A stretch of DNA of 64,000 nucleotides from Odontocerum albicorne (lineage: Eukaryota > Arthropoda > Insecta > Trichoptera > Odontoceridae): the NCBI GenBank assembly GCA_949825065.1, contig CATKWJ010000009.1:310001-374000 (forward strand). The letters are read 5' to 3'. Of the stretch, positions 41,851 to 53,029 are shown piece after piece (the stretch's first letter is position 1; each line of letters begins with the position of its first letter). The position numbers and the translations under genes were made by a program. The notes beneath the pieces were generated by a model. It ran no database searches. It was not told the DNA's origin and saw nothing but the letters and a program-made list of their open reading frames with translations.

Positions 41851-43025
41851 TGGGGGCGAATAGCCAAGATACAATGTCACAGTATTTGGCAGAGAGATCA
41901 GGTCTTCATTTCATTCAGCTTCCATATTTGTTTTCCACTTGCTCCGTACATCTTGTGATGGCATGAACATGGATAATTTTATACATTCGTCATGTTTAAT
42001 TACATCACACCTTGCATTTTAAAAATATTGGTCTCTTCGGAAGTTGTTTCAAATTTTGATGTTAAATTTGAACGTGAAATTACACCAAATACTTGTGAAT
42101 GATGGTTTTCAATATTTTTAGTATCTCGGCGATCCCTCATGTCATAAAATCAGTGGTACTTGGCCTTCCAGAGACGAGTGGTAATTGGTCTTCCATAAAA
42201 AAATGACAAGATAATTTTGATTAAGATAAAATACCCGTAAGAAATCGCACCATATGCTTGTGAATTATAATTTTTGGTATTTAAATAAATAAATAAATAT
42301 TAGGTTTATTGACAGCAACATAGTATGTACAAGATCACACCTGAATAACACTTCTAAAACACATAAATTGCAGACAATACATCAGACACAGAAGCTGTCA
42401 AAAGGTCTGGGCTCATCTAATAGCATCCCCTCGGCCAAAATACACCCCACCAATATAGGGCGAACCCAGCCACGGGGACACCAGATGTTTTTCAGCCCAC
42501 ACCCTTAAACACGTAGAAACAGGAATATATACAAAAAAATAAACACAGAAAATAAATATAGTAGATGACAAAAAAAGAAAAAAATACATTCAAGAGAGAG
42601 TATACCAAAAGGTCCGGGCTCATCCCACAAACATTCCCACGGCCGAGATACACCCCACCAATGTAGGGCGAGCCCGACCGCAAGGGTATCAGGTGGCTTC
42701 CATCCCACAACCCCGCATATCTAGATTAAAGAATAAATGTAATGAAAAAGAAAAAAAAAACAAAAACGTATGGCAGAAAACAAAATAAAAAGTAAACCCA
42801 CATATACCACCTCAGGTTAACTGCCATTTTATGTATCTCAGCGATCCCTCATGTCATAAACCATAAATAAAACATAAAACGTCTATTTCAATATTTGTTT
42901 TTAATGCATCTATATTATTTAATTTTTATTAACATACATTAAAGCTTTTATCTTCTGGGTAAAATTAATTATTTATGTTAACAATTAGCGACTGTTCCAT
43001 CTATTAAGGCAATCTGTGCTAGAGA
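41850..43025 (+). repeat. R3 repeat downstream of copy C, with insertion
   Basis: R3 markers are collinear with other copies up to TTTTTGGTATTTAA at 42280, then resume with TTATGTATCTCAGCGATCCC at 42830. The 550 bp between are a separate LINE tail. R3 ends in CTTCTGGGTAAAATTAATTA and passes into the first bases of R1 (TGTTCCATCTATTAAGGC). Confidence 0.65.
42282..42830 (-). mobile_element. LINE 3' UTR insertion with internal duplication
   Basis: It begins with (AATA)n at 42283-42297, which on the minus strand is a TTTATTTATT tail preceded by GCTGTCAATAAACC. This is the usual end of a non-LTR element. It contains two copies, about 209 bp apart, of a segment with ATACACCCCACCAAT and GGGCTCATC. 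No coding sequence of the parent remains. Confidence 0.55.
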
Positions 43026-43059
43026 GCGAGAATTTACATCTAAATTTAATTTAGATCAT

Positions 43060-44420
43060 TCAACAAAATAACCTTTCACTCTACCATTATTTATATACAT
43101 GTTATATTATACCTTAGATTGTGTACACATTAGTGTTTACTTACATCATAGAAATGCTGGTAGGTTTTTTTCTCTCGTTCCTCTTAAATTTATTCTAATT
43201 TTTTGAAAAACGATTCCACGCCAATCCCCTGATCCTAAACCTCCAGATATAACCTCTGATAGCAAATTGGTAACCGAGGAGGAAATCCCGGTATAAAGAG
43301 TTAAAAGAAAGAGAACGAAAAACCTAAGCCCTGAGAGTCGTCGAGGTTTGCTTGAAAGAAAATTATCCCCTCTTACTGTACCATCGACCGAAACACTCCA
43401 AACAGTCATAACCCCTACAACACCCTCCCCTATACTCCCTGCATATCCTCTTCCCCAGGCTAGGGAATAGGACAACCATGACCGATCTCCTTATGCGGTA
43501 CACGTGCAAAATATTACAGATTCACCAGAAACATCCATTAATATAATTACCTTTGAGATGTTCCTTAAAAACAATAAAATACCAGATATATCACCAATAA
43601 ACGGTAGAAAATTAATTGGCCAGAATAGATTGGACGTAGCCTTTGATAAATACCCATCGGGAATAATTTTATACAAAATGGAATACTTACCGAGTATGGC
43701 TTTAAATAATTTATTCCTTCTTTCATAGTCACCATAATGGGCCTCATAAGAGGAATCCCGGTTGAGTGGAAGGAGGAAGAATTCCGAGAAAACTTGGAAG
43801 TACTCGATGGATGGATGGATGGCTATGGAAGAGTCCAGAAAGCCAGAAGACTTAACCTTAGGATAACCAACTCAGGTGGTGTGACATGGGTCTCTACACA
43901 AACAGTAGTACTAACATTTGATGGACAGGCCCTACCTCATAGGGTCAACACGTTCTGCAACTCTTTAGTGGTACAAAAGCATTATGTCTCAACCATCCAG
44001 CGTTTCTAGTGCTGCAGATACGGACACACGAAGCATCAATGCAGATCATCCTCACGTTGCTTCAAATGTGGCCAATCCCACCTCGGTAAAGCCTGCTTGG
44101 TGACGGCTCCAACGATGTACTGAATGACGGCTGACCTACCCGATTGACAGCACCGAATCAAAATTTAAGCGCAACAGATTTATCTATGCTATCGTGGAAT
44201 GTAGTGACTTATCCCCACGGGAGTGATCATCTTCCCATGATCATTACTTTTCCATCACCTCATCCTCCATTCATCAACTCCATCTGTAGTAAATTTTACA
44301 CTGATAAGGCCAATTATAACAAATTCTCCCATTCTCTCGATGCCTCAATACAACAACTAGATTGGCCGACACACAAAATCTTCCATATTTTGTATGGTAA
44401 ATTGTGGAGTTGGTGATCCA
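43060..44420 (+). pseudogene. LINE X copy 2 (ORF1 with CCHC knuckles, EN remnant)
   Basis: The ORF1 parts are VQNITDSPETSINIITFEMF, RKLIGQNRLDVAFDKYPSG and MGLIRGIPVEWKEEEFRENL, then SGGVTWVSTQTVVLTFDGQA. At about 44010-44105, after a stop, comes a CCHC knuckle region (CRYGHTKHQCRSSSRCFKCG, then QSHLGKACL). After a deletion, the last piece (44144-44416) has the endonuclease end GSDHLPMIITFPSPHPPF with the SDH motif. The RT is missing. From 44420 to 45045 I see only AT-rich unassigned sequence. Confidence 0.8.
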
Positions 44421-45049
44421 GGCGGCTCACTCTTCGAAATCCGGGAAAAAAGTGTATTGATCTTATAAAAATAACACGACTGACTCAAATTTTATTCTTC
44501 GCAAAATAAGAGCCTAGTGGGTTTCACGAGAGTTGGCACTACTGGTCTAGGGTGACCATATTTTAATATATTTTTAAATATTGTCTATCTAATACTTTAT
44601 ATTCCAATAAAATACCATAATAATAATATTATATCAGATTGAGGTATTTACCTAATGACAATAATGAAATCAATAGTTAATATAAAATCAAATTATTTAT
44701 TCAATAGGCAAATAAAATACAATTAACACCAATTAATACTAAGACCAAACAAATTATGATTTTGAACGAGTTTCTTTTTTGTTTTGTTTATCGTAAGTGA
44801 ATCAGTGAGGCTTTCAGAGAAGCCATTATTTGTAGCTATATTTTTTACCAAATATTTATGCCCAAATGGCAACAGGGGGACACAACTAGCAGACCCGGAC
44901 TCGGAATATCGGTTTTATTCTAGATTTCGTGTTTTTGTTGCGGGTAAATTATTAAAATAAATATTTTTCTAAAAAATTTTTAACAAAACACATATATAGT
45001 ATGGTTTAAATGTGAGAGAAAGGTGTGCGAGAAGAAGATCAAGATAATT

Positions 45050-45255
45050 ATTGTTAGATCAAGTAAGTGATATTCTGAAAGGACTTGTAGAAAGTCAGAG
45101 AAATCATAGAAGTCATATGAAAAGGTGTATGGATGTAGAAGAGGCTAAGGATGTGTGCCGAGATAGGAAGACCTGGTACTCTGACTATACTGACAGGGAA
45201 ATGGCATTATGGTATGTATGTTTGTATTCTGGGGTTGTTGAAGTCCTTTCCTAGC
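45050..45255 (+). pseudogene. LINE Y fragment, plus orientation
   Basis: It reads MDVEEAKDVCRDRKTWYSDY with flanking sequence matching 35770-35830 inverted and 60560-60680 in part. It resembles the RxxWR tail of RTE-like LINEs. It leads directly into an inverted R1 copy, as R1 leads into LINE Y at 35700. Confidence 0.55.
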
Positions 45256-45960
45256 TTCTGGAATCTAAAAATATTGCTAAAACATCAACAACACAAACTA
45301 CGCCGTCCTTGTGGAATTTACATTTTTTAATTTGAAGTATCGCTCCAGTTGAATAGTTTTGATCTCAACTCAGACAATTAATTTTTAAAATATTAAAGTC
45401 TATAATGACAAGGAAAACATATTAAAAATAGCATCAAAATGTTATTTTTTGTCAAATTTGGACCAAATAACTTGATTTTAGCATTAAAGAACTAATATAG
45501 TTTATGGAAAAAAGAGTAAAACCCCTATTGTACTGATGTAACGGTGATTGCTTCCCAAGCAGATCAACTGTCAAAATGAGCTGAGGTAAAAAATATACCT
45601 TTATAAATCATAAAATGCCACTTTATCAAGCAGTGCACACTAATATTCAAATAATCACTGTGAAGCAGTCAGAATGAACCTCTTAATCAATAAAGTAATG
45701 AATTTTTAAATACAGAAAAAAACTAAAATAGACAAAATAAATCACATACAATCAATATCGTATTGACACTTCAATTCAACAGGAAAAACACACTCCTCTT
45801 CCTGAATAATGGCCATGCACTCCAATATCTGATAGAGTATGCGCGGTGTCTTCATCTTCTTAAATAATGGCCATAAACTTCTATGCATGGAGAAACGTCA
45901 GATATGAAGTGTCTTCCCCTTGAATAATGGGCGTGAACTATATATGAATGAATAAACGAG
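45256..45960 (-). repeat. R1 repeat, inverted
   Basis: In inverted order it has AATAGCATCAAAATG, GGTGATTGCTTCCCAAGCAG at about 45540, the CACTGTGAAGCAGTCAGAAT motif at about 45655 and three GGCCATGCACTCC/GGCCATAAACTTC-type units at 45810-45935. The orientation is opposite to that of the neighbouring R1 copies. Confidence 0.65.
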
Positions 45961-46560
45961 TTACGAATGAATACTCTTTATTGAATGTATCATAAGATGA
46001 CTTTGCCTGAAAATCTATGAGAAACATACAAGATCAAATCTACTGAATAAAATAAATAGATTACATATCTTATATATTATCAACAACATGAAACCTCTAC
46101 GATGTGACTCAAGATTATTGTGCCGCATGCTTAAGAATCGAGGGCGCAGTTATCACCTCTGTTGAATATTGAAAGGTTTTTTGTACCTTATGTATACCGA
46201 CTTATTTTACTTGGACTGAACGTGTTTCCTAATTGAACTACTCACATCATGCAGTAGCTTCTGCAAATATGTTTTGTGTCATTTTCACTTCACCGTCACG
46301 ATATAATTTATGTCCTTTTTAGCTTAACGGCATTAGGCAAATTATACAGTATATTTTTTGTATTTCATTGTTACAATTATTATTATACATTATGAAAAAA
46401 TATAATTGCCATCTATTTAATTGTATGTTACCTCTGTAATTTTAATAAAAAGACTAGTTTTATAGGTCCATTTAGAGAGCAAAGTCTCTCCCAGGGCGCT
46501 CTAACTCGTGTAACATGTTCTCAAACAGTTCAAATTAAATAAGTCATATAAAATTTATAA
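45960..46560. pseudogene. Debris of zinc-finger gene copies
   Basis: 45970-46110 is an inverted piece of the intron 1 end and exon 2 start (TTGAATGTATCATAAGATGA). 46170-46500 resembles the upstream block in plus orientation (CAGTAGCTTCTGC, ACTTCACCGTCAC). At 46507-46530 it jumps to an exon 3 start fragment (ACATGTTCTCAAACAGTTCA). No coding potential remains. Confidence 0.6.
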
Positions 46561-46619
46561 TAAATAAATTCCCTGTGGCTTCCCTGGTAATTTAACATTT
46601 TTATGCCAAATTTAAATGT

Positions 46620-47640
46620 GAAGAACTCTCTCTGCATAATGGCCGTGAACTCCTATATATGAAGGAGTATACGCCAGTGTCAAGTGTTGATAATACTAAT
46701 TATTTATATTAGTAATGCTAGTGTTCAATCTATTAAGGCCATCTGAGCTAGACAACGAGAATTTGAATCTATGGTGTTAAACTGTCAATGAAATCGTTAG
46801 GCAATGGCGTATATCCTTCATATATAGGTGTTTACGCCAATTATTCAAGAAAAAGAAATGACAATAAAGCAAAAAATATTCCTTCAAATAGAGGAATTCA
46901 CGGCCATTATTCAAGACGAAGACACCGCGTATCTGGCGAATACTCCATACCTTACGTTCATGGCCAAGATGAAGTCACTGCGTATACTGCATCAGATATA
47001 GGAATGCTTGGCCATTATTCAGAAAGAATAGTGTTATTCCTGTCCAATTGATCTGTCCATAAGGTATTGAAAATATGCGGTTTATTTTGTCAATATTTTC
47101 GTTTTTGTGAGTTGGTCATGTTGATTTAGAGGTTCATTCTGACCGCTTCACAGAGATAATAGTATATCAGTGTGCGCTGCTTGATAAAGTGACATTTTGT
47201 GTTTTAAAAAGGCATACTTTTACCCCAGTTCATTTTGACAGTTGATCTGCTGGGATAGCGTTACATCAGTACAATAGAGGTTTTACAAGTTTTCTCACAA
47301 ACTATATTAGTTCTTTTACAATAAAATCAAGTTGTTTGGTTCAAACTCTACTTACTTTATACGAAAAATTACATTTTTATGTTGTTAAGACATCCTGTAC
47401 AAAGCAACCAAAACATATTTTCCATTTAAAATTAATTTGAATCAGTGAATAGCTGCATGGAGATCCTCTCTATGTTCAGGATGAAAGGACTAGATTGAAT
47501 GGAAAAACGTGCTGTTCACTAATATCTTCCTTGCCAGATTTGCTTTTTCTCCCATTACAGAGAATTTACTTCTTTCTTGGGAATGCTGCGAGCTCTCTGA
47601 GTGGGGAAGACAATTTCCCCACGACAACTTGAGAAATCCT
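46620..47640 (+). repeat. R1 repeat upstream of copy D
   Basis: This is the most complete R1. One inverted unit lies at 46633-46675, several plus units at 46804-47020, then TTGACCGCTTCACAGAGATA-like sequence at 47150, GATCTGCTGGGATAGCGTTA at 47245 and GTACAATAGAGGTTTTACAA. The unoccupied GTTACATC site for the hAT element of copy B is at 47260-47267. Confidence 0.7.
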
Positions 47641-48697
47641 TCCACACCAGATAACTTCTTCTAGTTTTAACTATAACACCATTCAGTGAAGAGACACACA
47701 TAACGCCTGTATAAAAACAAATACTAACCACCCTTATTCAATGGAAACGCAAACCCGCCCCACCGGTAGGCTGTCCACCACTCCTTGAGACTTGTAAATT
47801 GTCACTAAAAAAGACAATTTCGACAATGACAAATTTATTTTCATTTGTTTTGATAATCTGTTAAAGAAAAATAAAATATTCTAACATTGCAAGTACCTAC
47901 CTTGCGTTTGTGGACTTGTTTTACTTCAATTGGACGACTTTCATAATTAGAATCCTCACGTCATGCAGTAGCTTCTGCATTAAAGTTGTGTTTCATTTTC
48001 ACTTCACCATCACTGTATGTTTTCATTTTCGGCTTTACAGCATTGGGGAAATTACATGTTTGAATTTTTATATTGTATGGTTTTATATTGTGAACAAATA
48101 CTATGCCATCTGTTAAATATTAACTCTGTTCTTATTGTTATAAAAAGGCAATGTACCATATATAGCACCATCTATGGTAGATAGTAGACACCCTCAAGAG
48201 TTATCTAAATCTATTTCAATTCGCTTTTATTGACCAATGATAATATTACAAGCTAAGTTTATATAAGTTGAGAGTTATGATAGGAAGGTAAGTAGGTAGT
48301 AAGTTAGTAGGTAGTTGAGAGTTAAGATAGTGGTTGTGACTATTAGATAAGGTACTACTCCGCCTTTGCATATTTTCAAAAAACATATTTCGTAAGGAAA
48401 CCGCAGTAAAATTACCAAGTCCAGACAAACTACAAAAACACCTTTTAAACTCTTCCGATGTGTGACAGTAACACATTAATGAAATGATATAACCCTACCG
48501 GTTTCAAGGCTTCCACCTCAACATCAGGGGAGCATAAACAAGTTGTGTCTTGTCAAATTACAAGGAAGGTTATCCTGTCAAGAAAGTTATTGTTTTCTAA
48601 TATCGGGAACTGAATATAGTTTTATGCTTTCCTACAAGAAAGGGTAAACGTGTTATAAACTCATTGTTAAACTATTGTGAATGTTTCCAGGTTATAG
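47641..48697 (+). other. Upstream region of copy D
   Basis: It is collinear with the upstream region of copy B. A local GTAGGTAGTAAGTTAGTAGG simple duplication is present at 48288-48318. The CCGGTTTCAAGGCTTCCACC block (about 48497) is followed by GTGAATGTTTCCAGGTTATA next to the start codon. Confidence 0.55.
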
Positions 48698-48881
48698 ATG
48701 GATCCTCAGCTACACAAAAGTGCAGATGTAATGGTGAAAGAAGAAAAGGCAAAAGATGGAGATACTGCAGCAGTGTTCCCCCAATATGATATCAGTGTAC
48801 ATGAGGCAGATATCAAACAGGAATGTGCGCAAGATATCAGCACAGATTCCAGACATGTTGTTGATAATCCCACACACCCAA
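48698..48881 (+). CDS. Zinc-finger protein copy D, exon 1
   Basis: It begins MDPQLHKSADVMVKEEKAKD, is 184 nt and ends before donor GTAAAC at 48882. It differs from copy A by a few codons only (ISTDSRHVVDNPTHP). Intron 1 is 1448 bp and contains a hAT-like MITE and a LINE tail. Confidence 0.82.
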
Positions 48882-49069
48882 GTAAACTTAATAAACTCAT
48901 ATTGTTAAAATAAAATAAATATGTGAGATATGACAATCAATTAACTTATGTTGTATGAGTGGTGTTTAACCTACAGGTACACACCACCTATTCCATACCA
49001 GGCGGGGATAGGCCAGAATAGTTTTGACACTTTTATTTGGAAAAATATTCATATCATTATTATTTAAAT

Positions 49070-49397
49070 CAGGGGTCTCCAAACTATGGCTCGTGGGCCA
49101 ACACCGGTTTGCGAGCACCACCAATCTGGCCCATCATAGTTTATTTTGATTACATTGTAAAATTTACAATGTAAGCATACATAATGAAACTGAACATTTT
49201 AACTGTAATTAATTATGTGAGAACGGAGCGGAGTCCACCCCCGCACCCTGCGCCATAGATATTTCACTCCAATATGAAAATTTGCGCATAATTCAAAACT
49301 ACGGTATGTTGGTATGATGAACTAGCTAAGTCTTGGCCCTTGGGACTTAGTGGAGGAGTCAGAGTGGCCCTTAGACTAAAAAGTTTGGAGACCCCTA
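49070..49397. mobile_element. hAT-like MITE in intron 1 of copy D
   Basis: It starts CAGGGGTCTCCAAACTATGG and ends AAAGTTTGGAGACCCCTA. The inverted termini are about 15 bp, and the 8-bp duplication ATTTAAAT flanks it (49062-49069 and 49398-49405). It has no coding capacity. Copies B and C have no such insertion at this place. Confidence 0.88.
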
Positions 49398-49454
49398 ATT
49401 TAAATCAAGTAAAAAGTTGATTAATCACGGTATGTTGATGTTCTGTTATGTTGT

Positions 49455-49570
49455 ATACCTCTCTCTCTCTCTCTCTCTCTCCTTCCTGGCACTGTCCCAA
49501 CTCATTGCCTAGGTAGGCTGTTGGGGTCGGCTCTCCTCGTTCTCAGGCTGTTTATTCTTATGTTTTAGGT
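49455..49570 (-). pseudogene. LINE 3' tail with (CT)n microsatellite
   Basis: A CT dinucleotide run (49461-49482) is followed by sequence that on the minus strand reads GAACGAGGAGAGCCGACCCC, AACAGCCTACC and GCAATGAGTTGGGACAGTG. This matches the end of the RTE-like LINE at 53540-53620. It is a short 3' fragment of that family inserted in reverse in intron 1 of copy D. Confidence 0.7.
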
Positions 49571-50329
49571 GTCACTTTCATCAAGGCCGTTTCCCTGCAG
49601 GATTTTGGAACATTGAGTTGTTCAGGAGTTCTTTGGTTTTCCTTCTGTTAAACCTTACAGCTGTTATATTGTATACCTCATTTTGATCAAATTCAATGAT
49701 TTTTTTCTGTGACTGATGGCACATAATACAATAGCTATTAAGTGGATCACTTTCTGTGACTGATGGCACATAATAGCTGTCAAGTGGATCACTTTCGAAA
49801 AATGTGCACTATCTGGATCAGAATTTATTTTAACAAATGACAAAAATGACTAAAATATTCATACTAATTGTAAAAAATTAAAACCATATATTGAATTGGT
49901 AATATGAACTCAACATTATTAACACTTATATAACTACACTGGCCTGTGTGGTACTGATTTATATGTGGATAATTCAGTGCATGGCATTGAAACTGTTAAA
50001 AATGAATTAATATCATCTGAAGACCATAAAATATAAGCTAGTTCTGCTGATGAGAACCAAACCCTAGGCCTTAGTTTTCTTCAGCCCCTAACTTGGAACT
50101 ATTACATATATTAACTGCACCATCAATCTTCTTGAGCATTTTACCTAATAATCTTTTTGAGTCACATAAAAGTAGCTAAAAAACCATGCCATATTAAGAT
50201 AAGATAGCTCTATGAGTGCTGTGTTGGCCTTATTGTCTGTTCACACTTATTTATTTCAAGTTGTTGATAATATATTATCTATTTGTTTTATTACTTCAGA
50301 AGATTTGAACTTGTATGTTTTTTTCATAG

Positions 50330-50578
50330 ATATTAAAGCCCAGCCATCTTATGATACATTCAGTAAAGAAATTACCTCAGTAATGAGTTCACAAAAGCAA
50401 TCCTATGATTTGAAATTCTGTTCAGATTTTTTCAAAAAAGAAGAAAATGTACCAGAAGATACTGCGCCAGTATTACCTGATTTTGCTATGGACATACAGG
50501 AAGCGGATATAAAGAAGGAATGTGCTCGGGACAGTAACACAGAGACTGTTGATGTTTCTAACACGCATGCAATAACGA
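50330..50578 (+). CDS. Zinc-finger protein copy D, exon 2 (acidic module)
   Basis: It lies between acceptor TTTCATAG (50329) and donor GTGAGT (50579). The 249-nt exon encodes IKAQPSYDTFSKEITSVMSS, KKEENVPEDTAPVLPDFAMD and ADIKKEC. The first psi-K-x-E site is altered to KKEE. Confidence 0.82.
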
Positions 50579-50856
50579 GTGAGTATTAATAATTAAATTG
50601 TTTTTTGAATAAGTCGCTTTATTCATTAAATTCTGAACCACATAATATTTTTTATTTGGTTTGAAATAGGATTTAAGTTAATCCTTAGGGCAAATAATAA
50701 ATTTAAAATATTTTTATCTTAACTCTGTAAATTTTTTCTATGTTTATAATTCAATACAAGTTAATTATTGTATTGACTCAATTTTGAGATATGCCTTATG
50801 AAAAAAAAACTGATTTATCTTTTTAACCCTTCAATGTAAAAAAATACAGTATAAAG

Positions 50857-50975
50857 TCAGGGGTCTCCAAACTATGGCAGGGTAACAGGCTTTTTTGTAC
50901 TCCCCTGAAGATGAGGTGAAAGCCTTGAAACCGGTAGGGTTATACCTTCATAAAAAGTGGAATAAACAGTGTTTG
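50857..50975 (+). repeat. MITE end and upstream-block fragment in intron 2 of copy D
   Basis: CAGGGGTCTCCAAACTATGG, the left terminus of the hAT-like MITE at 49070, is joined to a piece of the upstream block (AAGCCTTGAAACCGGTAGGG ... AAGTGGAATAAACAGTG). Both are out of place in intron 2, which explains its larger size (451 bp against 245-335 bp). Confidence 0.6.
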
Positions 50976-51029
50976 TTAAAAATAAATTACAAATTATAAA
51001 GTTTTTTCTTAATTTTCACATGTTTTTAG

Positions 51030-52069
51030 GTTCAAATGATATGAGCAACCAATTTTGTGAAGAGAAAAGCAGTGAAAATGGTTCTCATGGCTTTCAACAT
51101 TGTGGAAATAGGTTCTCCAACTGTATAAATTTAAAAATTCATAATGGAAAAAATCCCAGCAGCTTGAAAAAATGTAAAAAGTTCTTTACAGAAAAATTAA
51201 GTTTAAAACATAAAAATAATCCTTGTGGAGAGAAGCCCTATGGTTGTGGAAATTGTTCAAAAACATTCTCAAATAAAAAAAATTTAAAATCTCACGAAAG
51301 GATTCACAGTGGAGAAAAGCCGCATAGCTGCGGGAAATGTGGAAAAACATTCTTAAGAAAGTGTAAATTAAAATATCATGAAAGGATTCACAGTGGAAAG
51401 AAGCCCCATAGCTGTGGACAATGTGGAAAGACATTCTCAGAAAAAAGTATTTTAAAACGTCATGAAAGGATTCATACCGGAGTCAAGCCTTACAACTGTG
51501 GACAGTGTGATAAAACATTCTCACAAAAATGTATTTTAAAATCTCATGAGAGGGTTCATAGTGGAGAGAAGCCTTACAGCTGTGTACAATGTGATAAGGC
51601 ATTCTCTCAAAAGTGTCGTTTAAAGTCTCATGAAAGGATACACAGTGGAGAGAAGCCATACACCTGTGGACAGTGTGATAAGACATTCTCACAAAAAGAT
51701 AATTTAAAATCTCATGAAACGATTCATAGTGGAGATAAGCCTTTCAGCTGTGTAGAATGCGATAAGACATTCTCACGAAAAGATAAATTAAAATCTCATG
51801 AAAGAATTCATAGTGGAGAGAAGCCTTACAGCTGTGGACAATGTCATAAAATATTCTCACTAAAATGTACATTAAAAACTCATGAAAGGATTCACAGTGG
51901 AGAGAAGCCTTACAGCTGTGGACAATGTGATATGAAATTCTCTCTTAAATGTCGTTTAAAATCTCATGAAAGGATTCATAGTGGAGAGAAGCCTTACAGC
52001 TGTGCACAATGTGATAAGACATTTTCACGAAAAGATAAATTAAAATGTCATGAAAGGATTCACAGTTGA
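51030..52069 (+). CDS. Poly-C2H2 zinc-finger protein copy D, exon 3
   Basis: This is the terminal exon of a predicted 490-aa protein. After SSNDMSNQFCEEKSSENGSH come two degenerate fingers and ten regular C2H2 fingers, from YGCGNCSKTFSNKKNLKSH to YSCAQCDKTFSRKDKLKCH. Helices differ from the other copies: KCKLKYH, EKSILKRH, KCILKSH, KCRLKSH, KDNLKSH and KDKLKSH, giving more Lys/Arg at contact positions. The frame ends at HS followed by TGA where the linker codon GGA (Gly of SGEK) should be. A single base change therefore cut the array. The next finger (EKPYNCEKCVKTLSDNTNLL) is still readable after it. Copy D's fingers are the most distinct in sequence of the four. Confidence 0.85.
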
Positions 52070-52440
52070 GAGAAGCCCTACAACTGTGAAAAATGTGTGA
52101 AGACATTATCTGATAATACTAATTTATTATGATTTTTGAGGATTCATAGTGAAAAAAGCCTTACAGCTGTGGAAATTGTTAAGAAAATATTATTTGAAAT
52201 ATCATAATAGAACTCATAGTGAAGAGAAGCTCTAGAGCTGTAGGATATGTGAGAAGCTCTTCAGCTGTAGAACTTCAGAAAAAAAGCTATAAACATCCTC
52301 ATGAAAGGATTCATGGTGGAGAGAAGACCAGCAGCTTTGGATATTGTATAAAAAAAATGTCATGAATGGATTCAAAGTAGAAAGAATCTTGACAGCTGCG
52401 GACAGTGAAGGACAGCAGTCTCAAACTATAGAAGTTGAAT
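52070..52440 (+). pseudogene. Decayed extra fingers of copy D
   Basis: Finger-like pieces continue with stops and shifts (EKPYNCEKCVKTLSDNTN, HSEKSLTAVEIVKK, GGEKTSSFGYCIKKMS). They are collinear with 40733-41245 of copy C. Confidence 0.65.
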
Positions 52441-53029
52441 AGACCATTTAAGGATTCATAGTGGATAGGATAACTGCATTGTAGAATTACATTTTTTAAT
52501 TAAAGTTGTCGAGAAATTTACTTTTCAAAAAAGTAGGAGCGTAAAACTTTTTTTTTAAATGTTGCAACTATTATATTTTATAACTTTTAAAATAGATTTT
52601 CAGGTGTTATATTTTCTTGTTTTAATACTTTTGTATGAGTTTTGTAAATGTATAGCCTGTGTTCTGTTGCACTATTCTGCACACTGGATGGATTCATATT
52701 ATTTTTATTATTAATAAAACTGCATGAATTATTGGCAATCTTTTATTATATAATCCTTGGAAACTTTTCAGGGATTCATATATCTACGATGTTTTTTTTT
52801 TCTGGAAATTTTGTAAGGAATTAAGGAAAGAAAAACAATATTTAAAAAAAAAAAGCCACCGGAATTATTTGTTTAAATGTATCTCATTGAATATCAGCAA
52901 TGTTCTTATAAATAACTTTTATTTAATTCAATGTCTGGAATAGTTCAGTAGTTTTTTCTCTGATAGAGAATTATCTGGTGATAGGTAAAGACAGTTTTTC
53001 GCAGAAACTGTTTACTTATTGACTTGCGG
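52441..53029 (+). other. 3' UTR and downstream DNA of copy D
   Basis: It is collinear with the copy C 3' UTR. A poly(A) signal AATAAA lies at 52713-52718. The rest is AT-rich with a GAAAAACAATATTTAAAAAA run and no genes. Confidence 0.6.

Noticed and set aside
42492..42710. Overlapping minus-strand open frames (about 70 codons)
   Set aside because: They lie in a duplicated LINE 3' UTR with a TTTA-type tail and show no domain.
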